A stretch of 64,000 bases of DNA from Closterium sp. Naga37s-1 (GCA_947471745.1 CANJKZ010000010.1:5389001-5453000), one strand, 5' to 3'. Shown: positions 13,972 through 25,621, numbered from the stretch's first letter. A program made the numbers and translations. The notes: generated from the letters alone by a model not told the origin.

Positions 13972-14157
13972 ATGCTGCTGTGACTGTATTGAGGCTGCTG
14001 TGACTGTATCGAGGCCGCTGTGACTGTATCGAGGCTGCTGTGACTGTATCGAGGCCGCTGTGACTGTATCGAGGCTGCTGTGACTGTATCGAGGCTGCTG
14101 TGACTGCATCGAGGCTGCTGTGACTGCATCGAGGCTGCTGTGACTGTATCGAGGGTG
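13972..14157 (+). repeat. 20-bp tandem repeat inside the E1 signal-anchor exon
   Basis: About nine units of GCTGCTGTGACTGTATCGAG. The single-copy sequence is part of the E1 hydrophobic segment in the paralogues (AAVTVSR). Because 20 is not a multiple of three, the expansion shifts frame and brings in a stop. Confidence 0.85.
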
Positions 14158-14695
14158 CTGCTGAAGCATGGTCCGCCTGACAGCAGCGACGTCGCCCAGC
14201 TCCATACGCTGTGAGTGCGCAGGCAGGCTGCTGCTAGCAGCAGTGGTCCACACGCTTACTTTCTCACAACCACTGTGTGTACACTGCATGGCTTGGCTTG
14301 CTGAAATGGCACCCCAAGAGTGGAGTGGAGTGGATTGGTTGCTTGGCTTGCTGCGCTGGACATTCATTTCTGCTTGCTTGGCTTGGCCATTGAGTTCTCA
14401 CCCACACTGTCACTCTATAAAAAAAGCCTGAATTTAGTGGCCCCCTGCCAGTAAGAGACTCCCACGCATTTATCAGCAAGCAATCACATTCATCCCCCCT
14501 TTTCCCTTTCCCCTTTGCCATTTCCCTCACTACCTCAATCCCTTTCCCCTTTCCCCCTTCGCTCCCCTTTTTCCCGTTTCCTCTTCCCGCCTTCCGCCTT
14601 CCGCTTTCCGCCTTCCCCGTTCCCCCTTCCTTTTTGCCCTCCCCATCCCTCCTCCCCCTTTCCACCTTTCCTCCTCCCTCGTCTCCCTTCCCCTT

Positions 14696-16386
14696 TCTCC
14701 GTGCCCTTTTTCCTCCCCATTGCCCTTTTTCCTCCCCATTGCCCTTTTTCCTCCCCATTTCCCTTTTTCCTCCCCATTCCCTTTTTCCTCCCCATTTCCC
14801 TTTTTCCTCCCCATTGCCCTTTTTCCTCCCCATTGCCCTTTTTCCTCCCCATTACCCTTTTTCCTCCCCATTTCCCTTTTTCCTCCCCATTTCCCTTTTT
14901 CCTCCCCATTTCCCTTTTTCCTCCCCATTGCCCTTTTTCCTCCCCATTGCCCTTTTTCCTCCCCATTACCCTTTTTCCTCCCCATTTCCCTTTTTCCTCC
15001 CCATTTCCCTTTTTCCTCCCCATTTCCCTTTTTCCTCCCCATTGCCCTTTTTCCTCCCCATTGCCCTTTTTCCTCCCCATTGCCCTTTTTCCTCCCCATT
15101 TCCCTTTTTCCTCCCCATTTCCCTTTTTCCTCCCCATTTCCCTTTTTCCTCCCCATTGCCCTTTTTCCTCCCCATTGCCCTTTTTCCTCCCCATTACCCT
15201 TTTTCCTCCCCATTTCCCTTTTTCCTCCCCATTTCCCTTTTTCCTCCCCATTGCCCTTTTTCCTCCCCATTGCCCTTTTTCCTCCCCATTACCCTTTTTC
15301 CTCCCCATTTCCCTTTTTCCTCCCCATTTCCCTTTTTCCTCCCCATTTCCCTTTTTCCTCCCCATTGCCCTTTTTCCTCCCCATTGCCCTTTTTCCTCCC
15401 CATTGCCCTTTTTCCTCCCCATTTCCCTTTTTCCTCCCCATTTCCCTTTTTCCTCCCCATTGCCCTTTTTCCTCCCCATTTCCCTTTTTCCTCCCCATTG
15501 CCCTTTTTCCTCCCCATTGCCCTTTTTCCTCCCCATTACCCTTTTTCCTCCCCATTTCCCTTTTTCCTCCCCATTTCCCTTTTTCTTCCCCATTGCCCTT
15601 TTTCCTCCCCATTGCCCTTTTTCCTCCCCATCACCCTTTTTCCTCCCCATTTTCCTTTTTCCTCCCCATTTCCCTTTTTCCTCCCCATTTCCCTTTTTCC
15701 TCCCCATTGCCCTTTTTCCTCCCCATTGCCCTTTTTCCTCCCCATTTCCCTTTTTCCTCCCCAATTCCCTTTTTCCTCCCCATTGCCCTTTTTCCTCCCC
15801 ATTGCCTTTTTTCCTCCCCATTGCCTTTTTTCCTCCCCATTTCCCTTTTTCCTCCCCATTTCCCTTTTTCCTCCCCATTTCCCTTTTTCCTCCCCATTTC
15901 CCTTTTTCCTCCCAATTTCCCTTTTTCCTCCCCATTTCCCTTTTTCCTCCCCATTTCCCTTTTTCCTCCCCATTTCCCTTTTTCCTCCCCATTTCCCTTT
16001 TTCCTCCCCATTTCCCTTTTTCCTCCCCATTTCCCTTTTTCCTCCCCATGGCCCTTTTTCCTCCCCATTGCCCTTTTTCCTCCCCATTGCCCTTTTTCCT
16101 CCCCATTGCCCTTTTTCCTCCCCATTGCCCTTTTTCCTCCCCATTGCCCTTTTTCCTCCCCATTGCCCTTTTTCCTCCCCATTGCCTTTTTTCCTCCCCA
16201 TTGCCTTTTTTCCTCCCCATTTCCCTTTTTCCTCCCCATTTCCCTTTTTCCTCCCCATTTCCCTTTTTCCTCCCCATTTCCCTTTTTCCTCCCCATTTCC
16301 CTTTTTCCTCCCCATTTCCCTTTTTCCTCCCCATTTCCCTTTTTCCTCCCCATTTCCCTTTTTCCTCCCCATTTCCCTTTTTCCTT
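14696..16386. repeat. 19-bp minisatellite, ~89 units
   Basis: Units of CCCATTGCCCTTTTTCCTC with TTGCCC/TTTCCC/TTACCC variants. The length is 1 modulo 3, so every strand and frame cycles through the same peptide and stays open, giving false reading frames of up to ~700 codons. A short single-copy-like version lies at ~18950-19010. Variant units are interspersed, suggesting higher-order duplication. Confidence 0.95.
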
Positions 16387-16736
16387 TCTTCTCCTCCCAC
16401 TTCCCTCTGCCCCTTCCCTTCGTGCCTTTTCCCCTCCGGATTGTTCCTCCCCTTCCCCCTAAACCCTATATGCGCACACCTGCAGGATTCCGGCACACAG
16501 CTAGCCATGGGATGGGCCTCACATGCGACTCACCTCCCTGCACCGAATCCCACCCTCTGGCATCTCAATCTGTTCCCCTTCCCCCTTTCCCATTCTCCCC
16601 ACCTGCAGGATTCCGGCACACAGCTGGCCATGGGACTCACATGGAACTAGCGGCCCTGCACGATGAGTGAGGGGGGAAGGGTGGGGGGACTGGGGAGGGC
16701 GGAGGGGAGGATTGGGCGTGCAGGGCGTGGTGGCGA

Positions 16737-17821
16737 ATGATGTGTTCACAATGATAACAATGATGTGTTCACAATGATAACAATGATGTGTTCACAATGA
16801 TAACAATGATGTGTTCACAATGATAACAATGATGTGTTCACAATGATAACAATGATGTGTTCACAATGATAACAATGATGTGTTCACAATGATAACAATG
16901 ATGTGTTCACAATCATAACAATGATGTGTTCACAATGATAACAATGAAGTGTTCACAATGATAACAATGATGTGTTCACAATGATAACAATGATGTGTTC
17001 ACAATGATAACAAAGATGTGTTCACAATGATAACAATGATGTGTTCACAATGATAACAATGATGTGTTCACAATGATAACAATGATGTGTTCAAAATGAT
17101 AACAATGATGTGTTCACAATGATAACAATGATGTGTTCACAATGATAACAATGATGTGTTCACAATGACAACAATGATGTGTTCACAATGACAACAATGA
17201 TGTGTTCACAATGATAACAATGATGTGTTCACAATGATAACAATGATGTGTTCACAATGATAACAATGATGTGTTCACAATGATAACAATGATGTGTTCA
17301 CAATGATAACAATGATGTGTTCAAAATGATAACAATGATGTGTTCACAATGATAACAATGATGTCTTCACAATGATAACAATGATGTGTTCACAATGACA
17401 ACAATGATGTGTTCACAATCATAACAATGATGTGTTCACAATGATAACAATGAAGTGTTCACAATGATAACAATGATGTCTTCACAATGATAACAATGAT
17501 GTGTTCACAATGACAACAATGATGTGTTCACAATGACAACAATGATGTGTTCACAATCATAACAATGATGTGTTCACAATGATAACAATGAAGTGTTCAC
17601 AATGATAACAATGATGTGTTCACAATGATAACAATGATGTGTTCACAATGATAACAATGATGTGTTCACAATGATAACAATGATGTGTTCACAATGATAA
17701 CAATGATGTGTTCACAATGATAACAATGATGTGTTCACAATGATAACAATGATGTGTTCACAATGATAACAATGATGTGTTCACAATCATAACAATGATG
17801 TGTTCACAATCATAACAATGA
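16737..17821. repeat. 23-bp minisatellite, ~47 units
   Basis: Units of GATGTGTTCACAATGATAAC plus AAT with few point variants (CATAAC, GACAAC, AAGTGT). The seed appears to be the GATGTGTTCAC of the exon-like segment GGCGTGGTGGCGAA(G/T)GATGTGTTCAC, present once at each edge (~16728 and ~17928). Units abut with no spacers, so it is not a CRISPR array. Confidence 0.95.
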
Positions 17822-17989
17822 TGTGCTCCATCCCACGCAATGATGTGCTCCATCCCACACAATGACCACCGTATCTGTCTCTCATGGCTCATCTCTCATG
17901 GCTCATCTCTCATGCATGTGCATGCAGGGCGTGGTGGCGAAGGATGTGTTCACGGTGTCGTACCATGAGGGGGCATTGGATGATGAGAT

Positions 17990-18262
17990 GACCACGGGGA
18001 GATGAAACTAGCATGGTGAGATGAAACGAGCATGGTGAGATGAAATGAGCACGGTGAGATGAAACGAGCATGGTGAGATGAAACGAGCGCGGTGAGATGA
18101 AACGAGCGCGGTGAGATGAAACTAGCGCGGTGAGATGAAACGAGCACGGTGAGATGAAACGAGCACGGTGAGATGAAACGAGCATGGTGAGATGAAACGA
18201 ACACGGTTTGGAGAAACCAGCGCGGTGAGATGAATGCGTCGCGGTGAGATGAAACGAGTATG
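17990..18262. repeat. 19-bp GAGATGAAACGAGCACGGT repeat
   Basis: About thirteen imperfect units. The homologous site at 25402-25450 has one or two units only, so the array expanded locally. Confidence 0.9.
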
Positions 18263-18479
18263 TTGAGATGAAGCAACCACGATCAGATGCTTGTGTTGTG
18301 TCCCTGTCCACCACTGTCCACCACTGTCCACCCCTGTCCCTGTCCACCCCTGTCCCTTTGTTTGCAAACGTTGTTCATGCCACCTGTTCCTTCGGCTCTA
18401 CTGCGTCTGATCACCAATTCCCTCATGCATTCATTTCTGCTTGCTTGGCTTGGCCATTGAGTTCGCACCCACGCTGTTA

Positions 18480-18705
18480 CTCTATAAAAAAACCTGAATC
18501 TAATAAGCCTGAATCTTCTATAAAAAAAAGCCTGAATCTTCTATAAAAAAAGCCTGAATCTAATAAGCCTGAATCTTCTAAAAAAAAAGCCTAAATCTTC
18601 TATAAAAAAAGCCTGAATCTTCTATAAAAAAATCCTGAATCTAATAAGCCTGAATCTTCTATAAAAAAAGCCTGAATCTTCTATAAAAAAAGCCTGAATC
18701 TAATG
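18480..18705. repeat. CCTGAATCTTCTATAAAAAA tandem repeat
   Basis: Roughly 20-24-bp A-rich units (about ten). The corresponding duplicate at 14415-14440 has a single copy. Confidence 0.85.
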
Positions 18706-19084
18706 GCCCCGTGCCAGTCAGAGACTCCCACGCACTTATCGACAAGCAATCACATTCATCCCCCCTTTTCCCTTTCCCCTTCGCCATTGCCCTCTCCACC
18801 TCATCCCCTTTCCCCTTTTCCCCTTCTCTCCCCCGTTTCCTGTTCCCTCTTCCCGCTTCCGCCTTCCACTCTCCGCCTCCCCTGATTCCCCTTCCTTTTC
18901 CCCTCCCCATCCCTCCTCCCCCATTCTACCTTTCCCCCTCGTCTCCCTTCCCCTTTCTCCGTTTCCCTCCTCATTCCTCCTCCCCATTTCCCTTTTCCTG
19001 TCCTCCTCTCCTCCCACTGCCCCCTGCCCCCCTCCCGCTGCCCTTTCCTCCGGATTGTTCCTCCCTTTCCCCTTGAACCCTGCT

Positions 19085-19236
19085 TTTGCTCCTTCCCCCT
19101 TCCCCCTTCCCCTTTCCCCCTTCGCCTTTCCCCCTTCCCCCTTCCCCCTTCCCCCTTCCCCTTTCCCCCTTCCCCTTTCCCCCTTCCCCCTTCCCCCTTC
19201 CCCCTTCCCCTTCCGCCTTCCCCCCTTCCCCTTTCC
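19085..19236. repeat. CCCCCTTCCCCTTTC simple repeat
   Basis: Pyrimidine-rich tandem tract directly upstream of the paired short exons at 19249 and 19374. Confidence 0.85.
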
Positions 19237-19477
19237 CGAGCTCACCTGCAGGAGTCAGGCACGCACCTTGCCATGGGATGGGCCTCACATGCGACTCACC
19301 TCTTTGCACCGAACCCCACCGTCCTGCACCTCAATCTGTTTCCCCTTACCCCTTTCCCATTCTTCCCACCTGCAGGAGTCCGGCACGCAGCTGGCCATGG
19401 GCCTCACATGCGACTCGCCACCATGCACTGTGAGTGAGGGGGGGAGGGTGGGGAGCATGTGGGGGAGGGTGGGGAGG

Positions 19478-19715
19478 ATGTGGGGAGGGCGGAGAGGATG
19501 GGGGGGAGGGCGGAGAGGATGGGGGGGAGGGCGGAGAGGATGGGGGGGAGGGCGGAGAGGATGGGGGGGAGGGCGGAGAGGATGGGGGGGAGGGCGGAGA
19601 GGATGGGGGGGAGGGCGGAGAGGATGGGGGGGAGGGCGGAGAGGATGGGGGGAGGGCGGAGAGGATGGGGGGAGGGCGGAGAGGATGGGGAGGGCGGAGA
19701 GGATGGGGCGGGCGG
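19478..19715. repeat. GGAGGGCGGAGAGGATGGGG repeat
   Basis: About eleven 19-22-bp purine-rich units starting just after the GTGAGT donor of the 19374-19427 exon-like segment. The duplicate at 16680-16720 has only the first unit. Confidence 0.9.
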
Positions 19716-20355
19716 AGAGGAGGATTGGGAGGGCGGTGTGGAGGATGGGGGAGGACGTGTCATGGCAATCACATGAGGCTGCATGAGAGGGCGGGGAATG
19801 GTGGGAGATGGAGGAATGGTAGGAGGGAGGTGGCAATCACATGAGCCGGCCGAGCAGCTCATGTTTTTGGTATCTCCATGCATGTGTGCGCAGCAGTGAT
19901 TCCTTCCATCCATTCTTCTCCGTGCACCTTGCCATTCTTCCCCTCGCTGCCTCCCTGGAATTGGGTCAGCAGAGGGCTGCACGGGGGTGGCGTGTGCCGT
20001 CAGCAGAGGGTGGCAGTGGGGTGGCGTGTGACGCTGGTTCAGATGCGTTCTGAATCCTGAGGTGAGCACGCTGTGCTGTCAGTGTTTATTTGTGCATGCT
20101 CGCTCATTGTGTTGCAGCATGTGCTGGCAAAGGCTGTGTGTCCGCGAGTGCAGCGTGTGCTGGCAAAGGCTGAGTGTTTCTCTTCTTTCGCCCTCCCAGT
20201 CTTCCCCCTCACCCACCCATGCCATTCCTCTCTCGATCTTCTCTGCCCTCTCTCCCACTCCCTCCCCGCCTCTCCCTGGCCCCTCTCAGCTCACACTTAA
20301 CGCCCTCAGCTACACTCTCTCGCGGCCAGACATTGAAGCAGAGGAGAGCTACTAG

Positions 20356-20830
20356 CGTCACGAGGCACCTTATAACGAGGCCGAGAGCTTCCAGTCTCTG
20401 AAGACACCTTATAGCGAGGCCGAGGGCTTTTACTGTTTTGATGCACCTTGTAACGAGGCAGAGAGCTACAAGGTAGCAGCAGCAGCGCCAGGCACATGAC
20501 AGGGCTGTGCATGTTTTTGGTGCTCTTCTGTGATTGAGACTTGACCCCCGCTTGTCTTCCTCACAGCTGTACAGGCTGTTTTGCATCCATTCATACTACG
20601 GTATATCCACTCATCCCTTTTAAACCCATTCTTGTCTATAAAATGGGCCCATACAATTTTCAATCACAAAAGCATTCCTCAGGGGTTATGTTACAGTGCC
20701 ATACCTTCAACTCACAACTCTAAAGATGATTTGAACAATGTTTTCCGAGTCCCAGATCAACCCGTACATGACCTACACGTACGCACTCTTGCATAATTGT
20801 AATTTAATGTATGCAAAATAGCTGCTGGAT
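20356..20830. other. Convergent spacer between E1-type relic and F-box/LRR gene
   Basis: Homologous to 26237-26400. Repeats of CACCTTATAACGAGGC-like blocks lie at 20360-20470. No gene seen; likely the 3' UTRs of both neighbours. Confidence 0.5.
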
Positions 20831-23233
20831 CTACCAATAGTCTTGGTACGACTGGAGTCCAAACCTCTCTTGAAGGTTGTAAGGCACGTTGCAGCCAAAG
20901 AGATTCAGCACTCGCAGCATCGTCAAGTCACACAGCTGTTGCGGCAGGGACTGAAGCAGCTCACAGCCACTCAGATCCAGCTCTCTGAGTCGTGCCAAAT
21001 GGTGGAAGTTGGGAGGGAGCAAGTGAAGAGCCGTCTTCCTGGCATCCAGCTTGTGCAGGTGAGTGAGGCTGGTGAAAGAACTGGGCAGGCTTGTCAAGGA
21101 GGAGCAATTACGCAGGCTAAGGTTGCCTAACCTTGACAAGGAGGAAATGGTCTCCGGAAGATGGGTCAGGCATGGAGCTTCAATATGAAGAGAGGTGAGT
21201 TGCACCAGCCGGGTTACACTTTCTGGAATCTCCGTCAGAGATTCTGCTCCTATTAAGTGCAGCTGTCGCAGCTGAGGCAGAGCAGAGCTGATGTCATGAG
21301 GCAGGTGATGCAAGGACACGGCATTTGAGATGTGTAGATCACGGAGGCATGAAAGGAAACCGAGCGGGAGTGGGAGCTCTGTTTGTTCAGCGCCCAGGCG
21401 CATCTCCAGGTGCTCTATCTGAGACGGACCACGGCTGGTCGCTGGTGCGTCCATGATGGTAACCCGAATCAATTTCAGCTTCTTGAGATTTGGAATCGTT
21501 GACAAATCTGGAAGAATGATGCTGCTGGTGTCGTATCCCAAGCTCAATGTTTCCAGAGACTGTGGCAAAGATTCCAAAGTTTCCTGCAAAAGTTCACATC
21601 CCGTCAGATCCAGCTCCCGCAGGCATGAGAGGTTTTCCAAGGCTCGAGGTGTAGACGCGAGCTTGATACACATGCAGGCCTTGAAAGTCTTCAGGCGGCT
21701 CAGTTGAGTGATGGATGCTGGCAGAGCTGTCAGCTCATCGCAGCAGCTCAAGGTCAACTCCCGCAGGTCACCAAGATGGCCTGTACCCTCTGGAAGGTTA
21801 ACAACGGGACAGCTGCTGATTTCGAGCCGCGTTAGAGAAGAGAGGCGACTGAACGACGCCGGCAGCTGCTGCAGTTCTTCACAACCGCTCAGCACCAAAT
21901 CGCGGAGATTGGTCAGCTCGCCTATCTCCTCCGGAAGTGTCGTCAACCTTGATCCCGTGATGCTCAACGATTCAAGAGCAGCCAAGCAGGAAATCGTTGT
22001 GGGGAGGGTGTCTATGTCCACATGGTCCAAGGATAGTTTCTGAAGCCCTGTGAGCAACCCAGTAGAATCGGGGAGTCTATTCAACGACAATCTGTTCAAC
22101 GCTAATGACTTCAGCCCTGGAAAATCTCCAAAATTCTCGGGCAGGTTGGATATTTTGAAGTTAAGAATGGTTAGAACTTCCAAGGTGCTGAGGCTTGTGA
22201 GGGAATCTGGTACCAGGAACTCAGCAGAATAAAGGCTACCGAAAAGGCAGAGTTCGCGAAGTACTGGGAACCGTTCTCCAAGCCCCTCAGGCGGGATGCT
22301 CGGAACATAGCTTAGCAGCAGACGTTGAAGACGGAAACACGGTGATTCTGGCGGAAACATTGCAGGGAAGTCCGTTGTTCCCCGCACGAATCCCAGCAAA
22401 CGAAGATTTGTCAGTTCACCAAATGAGAAATCCCCCTCGAAACTGTCGGAGTATATCTCTCCTGGGAAGAACAGGCTGGTCAGATTCGGAAGGCGGGTTA
22501 ACGGCGACATCTGATGCAACCGCATGTTCAGCTTTTGAATAGACAGCTTCGTGAGAGAAGAGAGATTCGCGAAGTTCGAATCCACCAAAGGCGAGACATC
22601 TCCGAGTGACAGCGTGTGCAGGCGCGTCAACAGGAAGAACGAAGGCGGAAGCTTTGTGGTCCGATGGAGGCACTGGAGTGACAGCTGCTCCAAGCGGCGA
22701 CAATGGCGGAAGAGAATGTCCAGCCCAGCTGTCGTGACTGGGTGACCTGATTTGCCAAACTCGTCCATCTCCTCCTCCTGTTTTTGGTAACGGCTGTCGT
22801 ATGGAGCAATTCCTGTGCCAACATGAAGAGCCGTTAGGTTTGGTGACGAGGAGCCGAGAATTGCTAGGAAAGTGTCGTCTATCGTTTCCATGCCTCCGTT
22901 GCTCAAGTGCAGGCGAGTGAGATTCGGGAAGGACACGAGAACGCGTTTGAGATACTCGCGAGGCACCAGACGATTTCGTGAAACGAGCAGCGTTGTGACG
23001 GATTCGTGTGCGAGCTCACGCCAGCGACGGCAGACTGAGGCAATGAGGAGAACGTGAGCGACATCGGCAGAGGCAGGAGGCGTTGAAAAATGCGGGTCAG
23101 GCTCTGAATCTTCGTTCTCCTTCCTAATAGCATAATCCGAGAGAGACAATGACGAGGTCGGCCGGAAAGCGTCGGAATGCCAGAAGGTCCTGACAAGAAC
23201 ATGGTCAGGAAGGCAATGGATATTTGGAGACAT
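20831..23233 (-). CDS. F-box / leucine-rich-repeat protein, single exon
   Basis: 800-codon uninterrupted frame starting ATG at 23233. The N-terminus is F-box-like (CLPDHVLVRTFW ... VCRRWRELAHESVTTLLVSR, about residues 7-85). The rest is about twenty 23-24-residue LRRs of LxxLxLxxCxxLxxLP type, e.g. LRDLVLSGCEELQQLPASF and LRELDLSGCELLQSLP. The family normally acts as substrate receptor of an SCF E3 ubiquitin ligase, the F-box contacting SKP1 and the LRRs the target. It lies head-to-head with an E1-type relic at 24860. A paralogue begins at base 1. No frame defects. An LRR protein of another type with only a degenerate F-box remains possible. Confidence 0.85.
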   Translation of the reverse strand: MSPNIHCLPDHVLVRTFWHSDAFRPTSSLSLSDYAIRKENEDSEPDPHFSTPPASADVAHVLLIASVCRRWRELAHESVTTLLVSRNRLVPREYLKRVLVSFPNLTRLHLSNGGMETIDDTFLAILGSSSPNLTALHVGTGIAPYDSRYQKQEEEMDEFGKSGHPVTTAGLDILFRHCRRLEQLSLQCLHRTTKLPPSFFLLTRLHTLSLGDVSPLVDSNFANLSSLTKLSIQKLNMRLHQMSPLTRLPNLTSLFFPGEIYSDSFEGDFSFGELTNLRLLGFVRGTTDFPAMFPPESPCFRLQRLLLSYVPSIPPEGLGERFPVLRELCLFGSLYSAEFLVPDSLTSLSTLEVLTILNFKISNLPENFGDFPGLKSLALNRLSLNRLPDSTGLLTGLQKLSLDHVDIDTLPTTISCLAALESLSITGSRLTTLPEEIGELTNLRDLVLSGCEELQQLPASFSRLSSLTRLEISSCPVVNLPEGTGHLGDLRELTLSCCDELTALPASITQLSRLKTFKACMCIKLASTPRALENLSCLRELDLTGCELLQETLESLPQSLETLSLGYDTSSIILPDLSTIPNLKKLKLIRVTIMDAPATSRGPSQIEHLEMRLGAEQTELPLPLGFLSCLRDLHISNAVSLHHLPHDISSALPQLRQLHLIGAESLTEIPESVTRLVQLTSLHIEAPCLTHLPETISSLSRLGNLSLRNCSSLTSLPSSFTSLTHLHKLDARKTALHLLPPNFHHLARLRELDLSGCELLQSLPQQLCDLTMLRVLNLFGCNVPYNLQERFGLQSYQDYW

Positions 23234-24859
23234 TCTCCTAAGAGGGACGAGGTAAAGGTCTGGCTTGTGCTACGACTGATTGACAACCACGACTAAGCTT
23301 GGGAAGGGGTGTCCCTGGAGAGGAACTTGATCAGAGAGAGAAATAAAGATGAGATCAGACTGAGCCTCTTGAGCTTCCTGCTGTTGGTGTCATGCCTGTC
23401 AGTTTTACGACAATTCCATACGAAGCTCAAGAGTCCATACGAACCTCAAATTTTGAATGATCCTATTGGTCGCGAGCAAAGCGCGGTAACCCTATCAAAC
23501 AAGCCATCGGGGGTGGGGTGGAGCCAACCAAGCAAACGAACTCGCAGTCTGTAGCGAGATTCGGAGGAGGCTACTGATTGGCGCTGCACGTGGTCATTCC
23601 CACCTGGACACCAACTTCGATGTCAATGCCGCCACTCTGGCTGGGCAGCAATGTTTCGCTGTTGTGGCTGGAATCCGCGTCTGCCCGCTGATATCTTCTC
23701 GCAAGAAGATGATGACCACTGTAGCTTCTCTCCATACAAAATCTGAAATATAAAAAAACCCGAATCCTCGATTACACCCGATCCGATATTGCGTGTCGGG
23801 GTGCACAGTCTGGTTATCGTGACTAAACCTTTTCGTGGATTTTGCTGCACAGTTGCGAATTGGAACAACTCCACAATCGCAACCGCAACCAGCTAGGTCC
23901 TGGCAATGGCAGGGGGAGCTGCGAGACATGTCGCGGTTCGCGAACCGCAACGTGCTCAACCAAGCTGATGTGGTTGCGAGAGATATTGCGAAATGCTAAG
24001 ATCGCTCGACGGCAGGGAAGATGGGAGAGAGGTTGGGGAATGGTGCGGTACGGGGAGGGAGCTTTAGAGCGCACGCACGGGAAGACTTAGAGGGTTTTGA
24101 TTTTCTCTCGTCGCATCGAAGCGCAGTTCAATCCGTTCACCCTCGCATAGAGCCGTTCCGCTGACGCGCTTGTCGCTGCGACTCGCATTGGATGCAATCG
24201 AGACCCGCGCTGCGTACCCTTCCCAGCTCCGCCATGCGCAGCTCCGCCACGCGCAGCCCCGCCACGCGCAGCTATTCAGCGTGCTGTCACCTGCGACCCG
24301 CGATTGTCGCCTTGCTTGCCGTGCCCGCCTCCTTGCCCTGCGTGTCGGCGCATGTCTCCTGCCCTTTCCCTGACTCCGTCCCCATGCCAAGCCCTAACCG
24401 CCGTACCCAACCTACCCAACCTAACCTCCTCCCACTTTCTCAATCGCCTAAAATCATGAAGTAATTCCGCTCAGTAGCTGATTATGAGACATCTAATAAT
24501 AGGTGTTCTTTTTGCTCAGTAACACTTCAGACTCCTCTTTCTGCGACATGCCATATTGCCCCGCTCATCGTCATGTCAGTCGCCGATCCGTTCCTGCACA
24601 ATCATTCCCCAGCCTCATCCACCGCCGTGTGGGTGTTCCCACCCTCCAACCCTTCCTCCCACCCTCCCACCCTGCCAGCCTGCCAGCCTGCCACCCTCCC
24701 ACCCTTTCACCGATCATCATTCTTCCGCCTCGTGCGTTCCTCCAGCACTCACCGCCTCCGCTCCTCCTCCTCTCTTTCCGCCTGCTGCTATCTGCTGCTG
24801 CTCCAAGCTCCAAGCTCCCCGGCTGATAGTCCCTCCTCATTTTTCCCAGCTGATGCGGT
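23234..24859. promoter_or_regulatory. Divergent intergenic region, F-box/LRR gene / E1-type relic
   Basis: About 1.6 kb without a gene. The left part matches 4-480. Near 23959 is ACCAAGCTGATGTGG, the conserved upstream element with its ACGT core changed to ATGT. A CATCGAAGCGCA block (~24115) and CGCCATGCGCAGCTC-like units (24231-24272) follow, as upstream of the other E1 exons. Confidence 0.5.
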
Positions 24860-25229
24860 ATGCCTTGAGTGACTGTGGCGGGGGCAGCGCTGCTGCTCGC
24901 AGTGAGTCTTGCTGCTGTGACTGTAGGCTGCTGCTACTGCTGAGAGTTGGTCCCATGACGTCATCTGCTGGCAGGTATATGACTGATTTCAATCAGGAGT
25001 GGCTGTGGCGGGGGCAGCGCTGCTGCTCGCAGTGGGTCTTGCTCTTATGACTGTAGGCTGCTGCTACTGCTGAGAGTTGGTCCCATGACGTCATCTGCTG
25101 GCAGGTACGTGGCTGATATCAATCAGTCCACTCCGATGCTTGATAGTGCAGCTGTTAAGGCTATTCTATTCCTAATGTCTGGGCTTAGCGTTTCTGATTG
25201 TCATGTGATGGTTGTGAGCTATGCTGCTG

Positions 25230-25299
25230 CTTAGTGCCCACGGGCAAAGCTGTATTTTGAGGCGCCTCAAAATATACCTTAGTGCCCACGGGCATAGCT
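25230..25299. repeat. 22-bp perfect palindrome between duplicated 20-bp flanks
   Basis: TATTTTGAGGC/GCCTCAAAATA (25253-25274) lies between two copies of CTTAGTGCCCACGGGCA (starting 25230 and 25278). Homologous loci near 29990 and 36915 have one flank copy and no palindrome, so palindrome and duplication arose together. Confidence 0.85.
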
Positions 25300-25621
25300 C
25301 AGCTCACAACACCCATCACCGTTCGTTCTCTTGCTTGTTCTCACACCCCATCTCTCACCCCTGCTCTCATTTGTGTTCCCTGTATCATACCGTGCAGGAC
25401 CACTGGATGAGGAGATGAGATGAGCACGCGAGATGAAGCAAGCAAGCACGGTCACACGCTTGTGTTCTGTCCCCACTCCCCACTTCCACCCACATCCCTT
25501 CTTTTGCGGAGCTGCGCACCTCAGTCTGTTGTCTGTGTGTTGTTCGCATCACCTGTCCCTTATGCTCCGGTGCTGGCTGTGTCACTCAATCTTTGGGGCA
25601 CCACTGCTGCCCGCCCATCAT

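Larger units (their letters stand above)
13914..20355 (+). pseudogene. E1-type gene relic with scattered short exons, expanded by minisatellites
   Basis: The ATG at 13914 opens an E1-like exon (VARAGLLLAAVHAAVTVL), but a 20-bp repeat (13972-14157) introduces an early stop. A plausible E1 donor remains after GACGTCGCCCAGCTCCATAC at ~14199. Further possible exons: a CAG-GT bounded 54-nt exon at 19374-19427 (ESGTQLAMGLTCDSPPCT), with diverged versions near 16485, 16604 and 19249; a segment near 17928 reading GVVAKDVFTVSYHEGALDDE; and a terminal exon 20290-20355 (LTLNALSYTLSRPDIEAEES then stop). CDSPPC and GVVAKDVFT faintly recall plant nepenthesin-type aspartic proteases, but no catalytic DTG motif was found. 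Most of the span is tandem repeat, and 14.35-16.67 kb and 18.43-19.44 kb are diverged duplicates. Probably a decayed gene. Confidence 0.4.

Noticed and set aside
14515..16670. Reading frames of 580-711 codons rich in Phe/Pro (plus) or Gly/Lys/Glu (minus)
   Set aside because: All arise from the 19-bp minisatellite, which is open in every frame; no start, domain or codon pattern independent of the repeat.
16737..17821. Possible CRISPR-like array
   Set aside because: 23-bp units abut directly without unique spacers, in a eukaryotic context.
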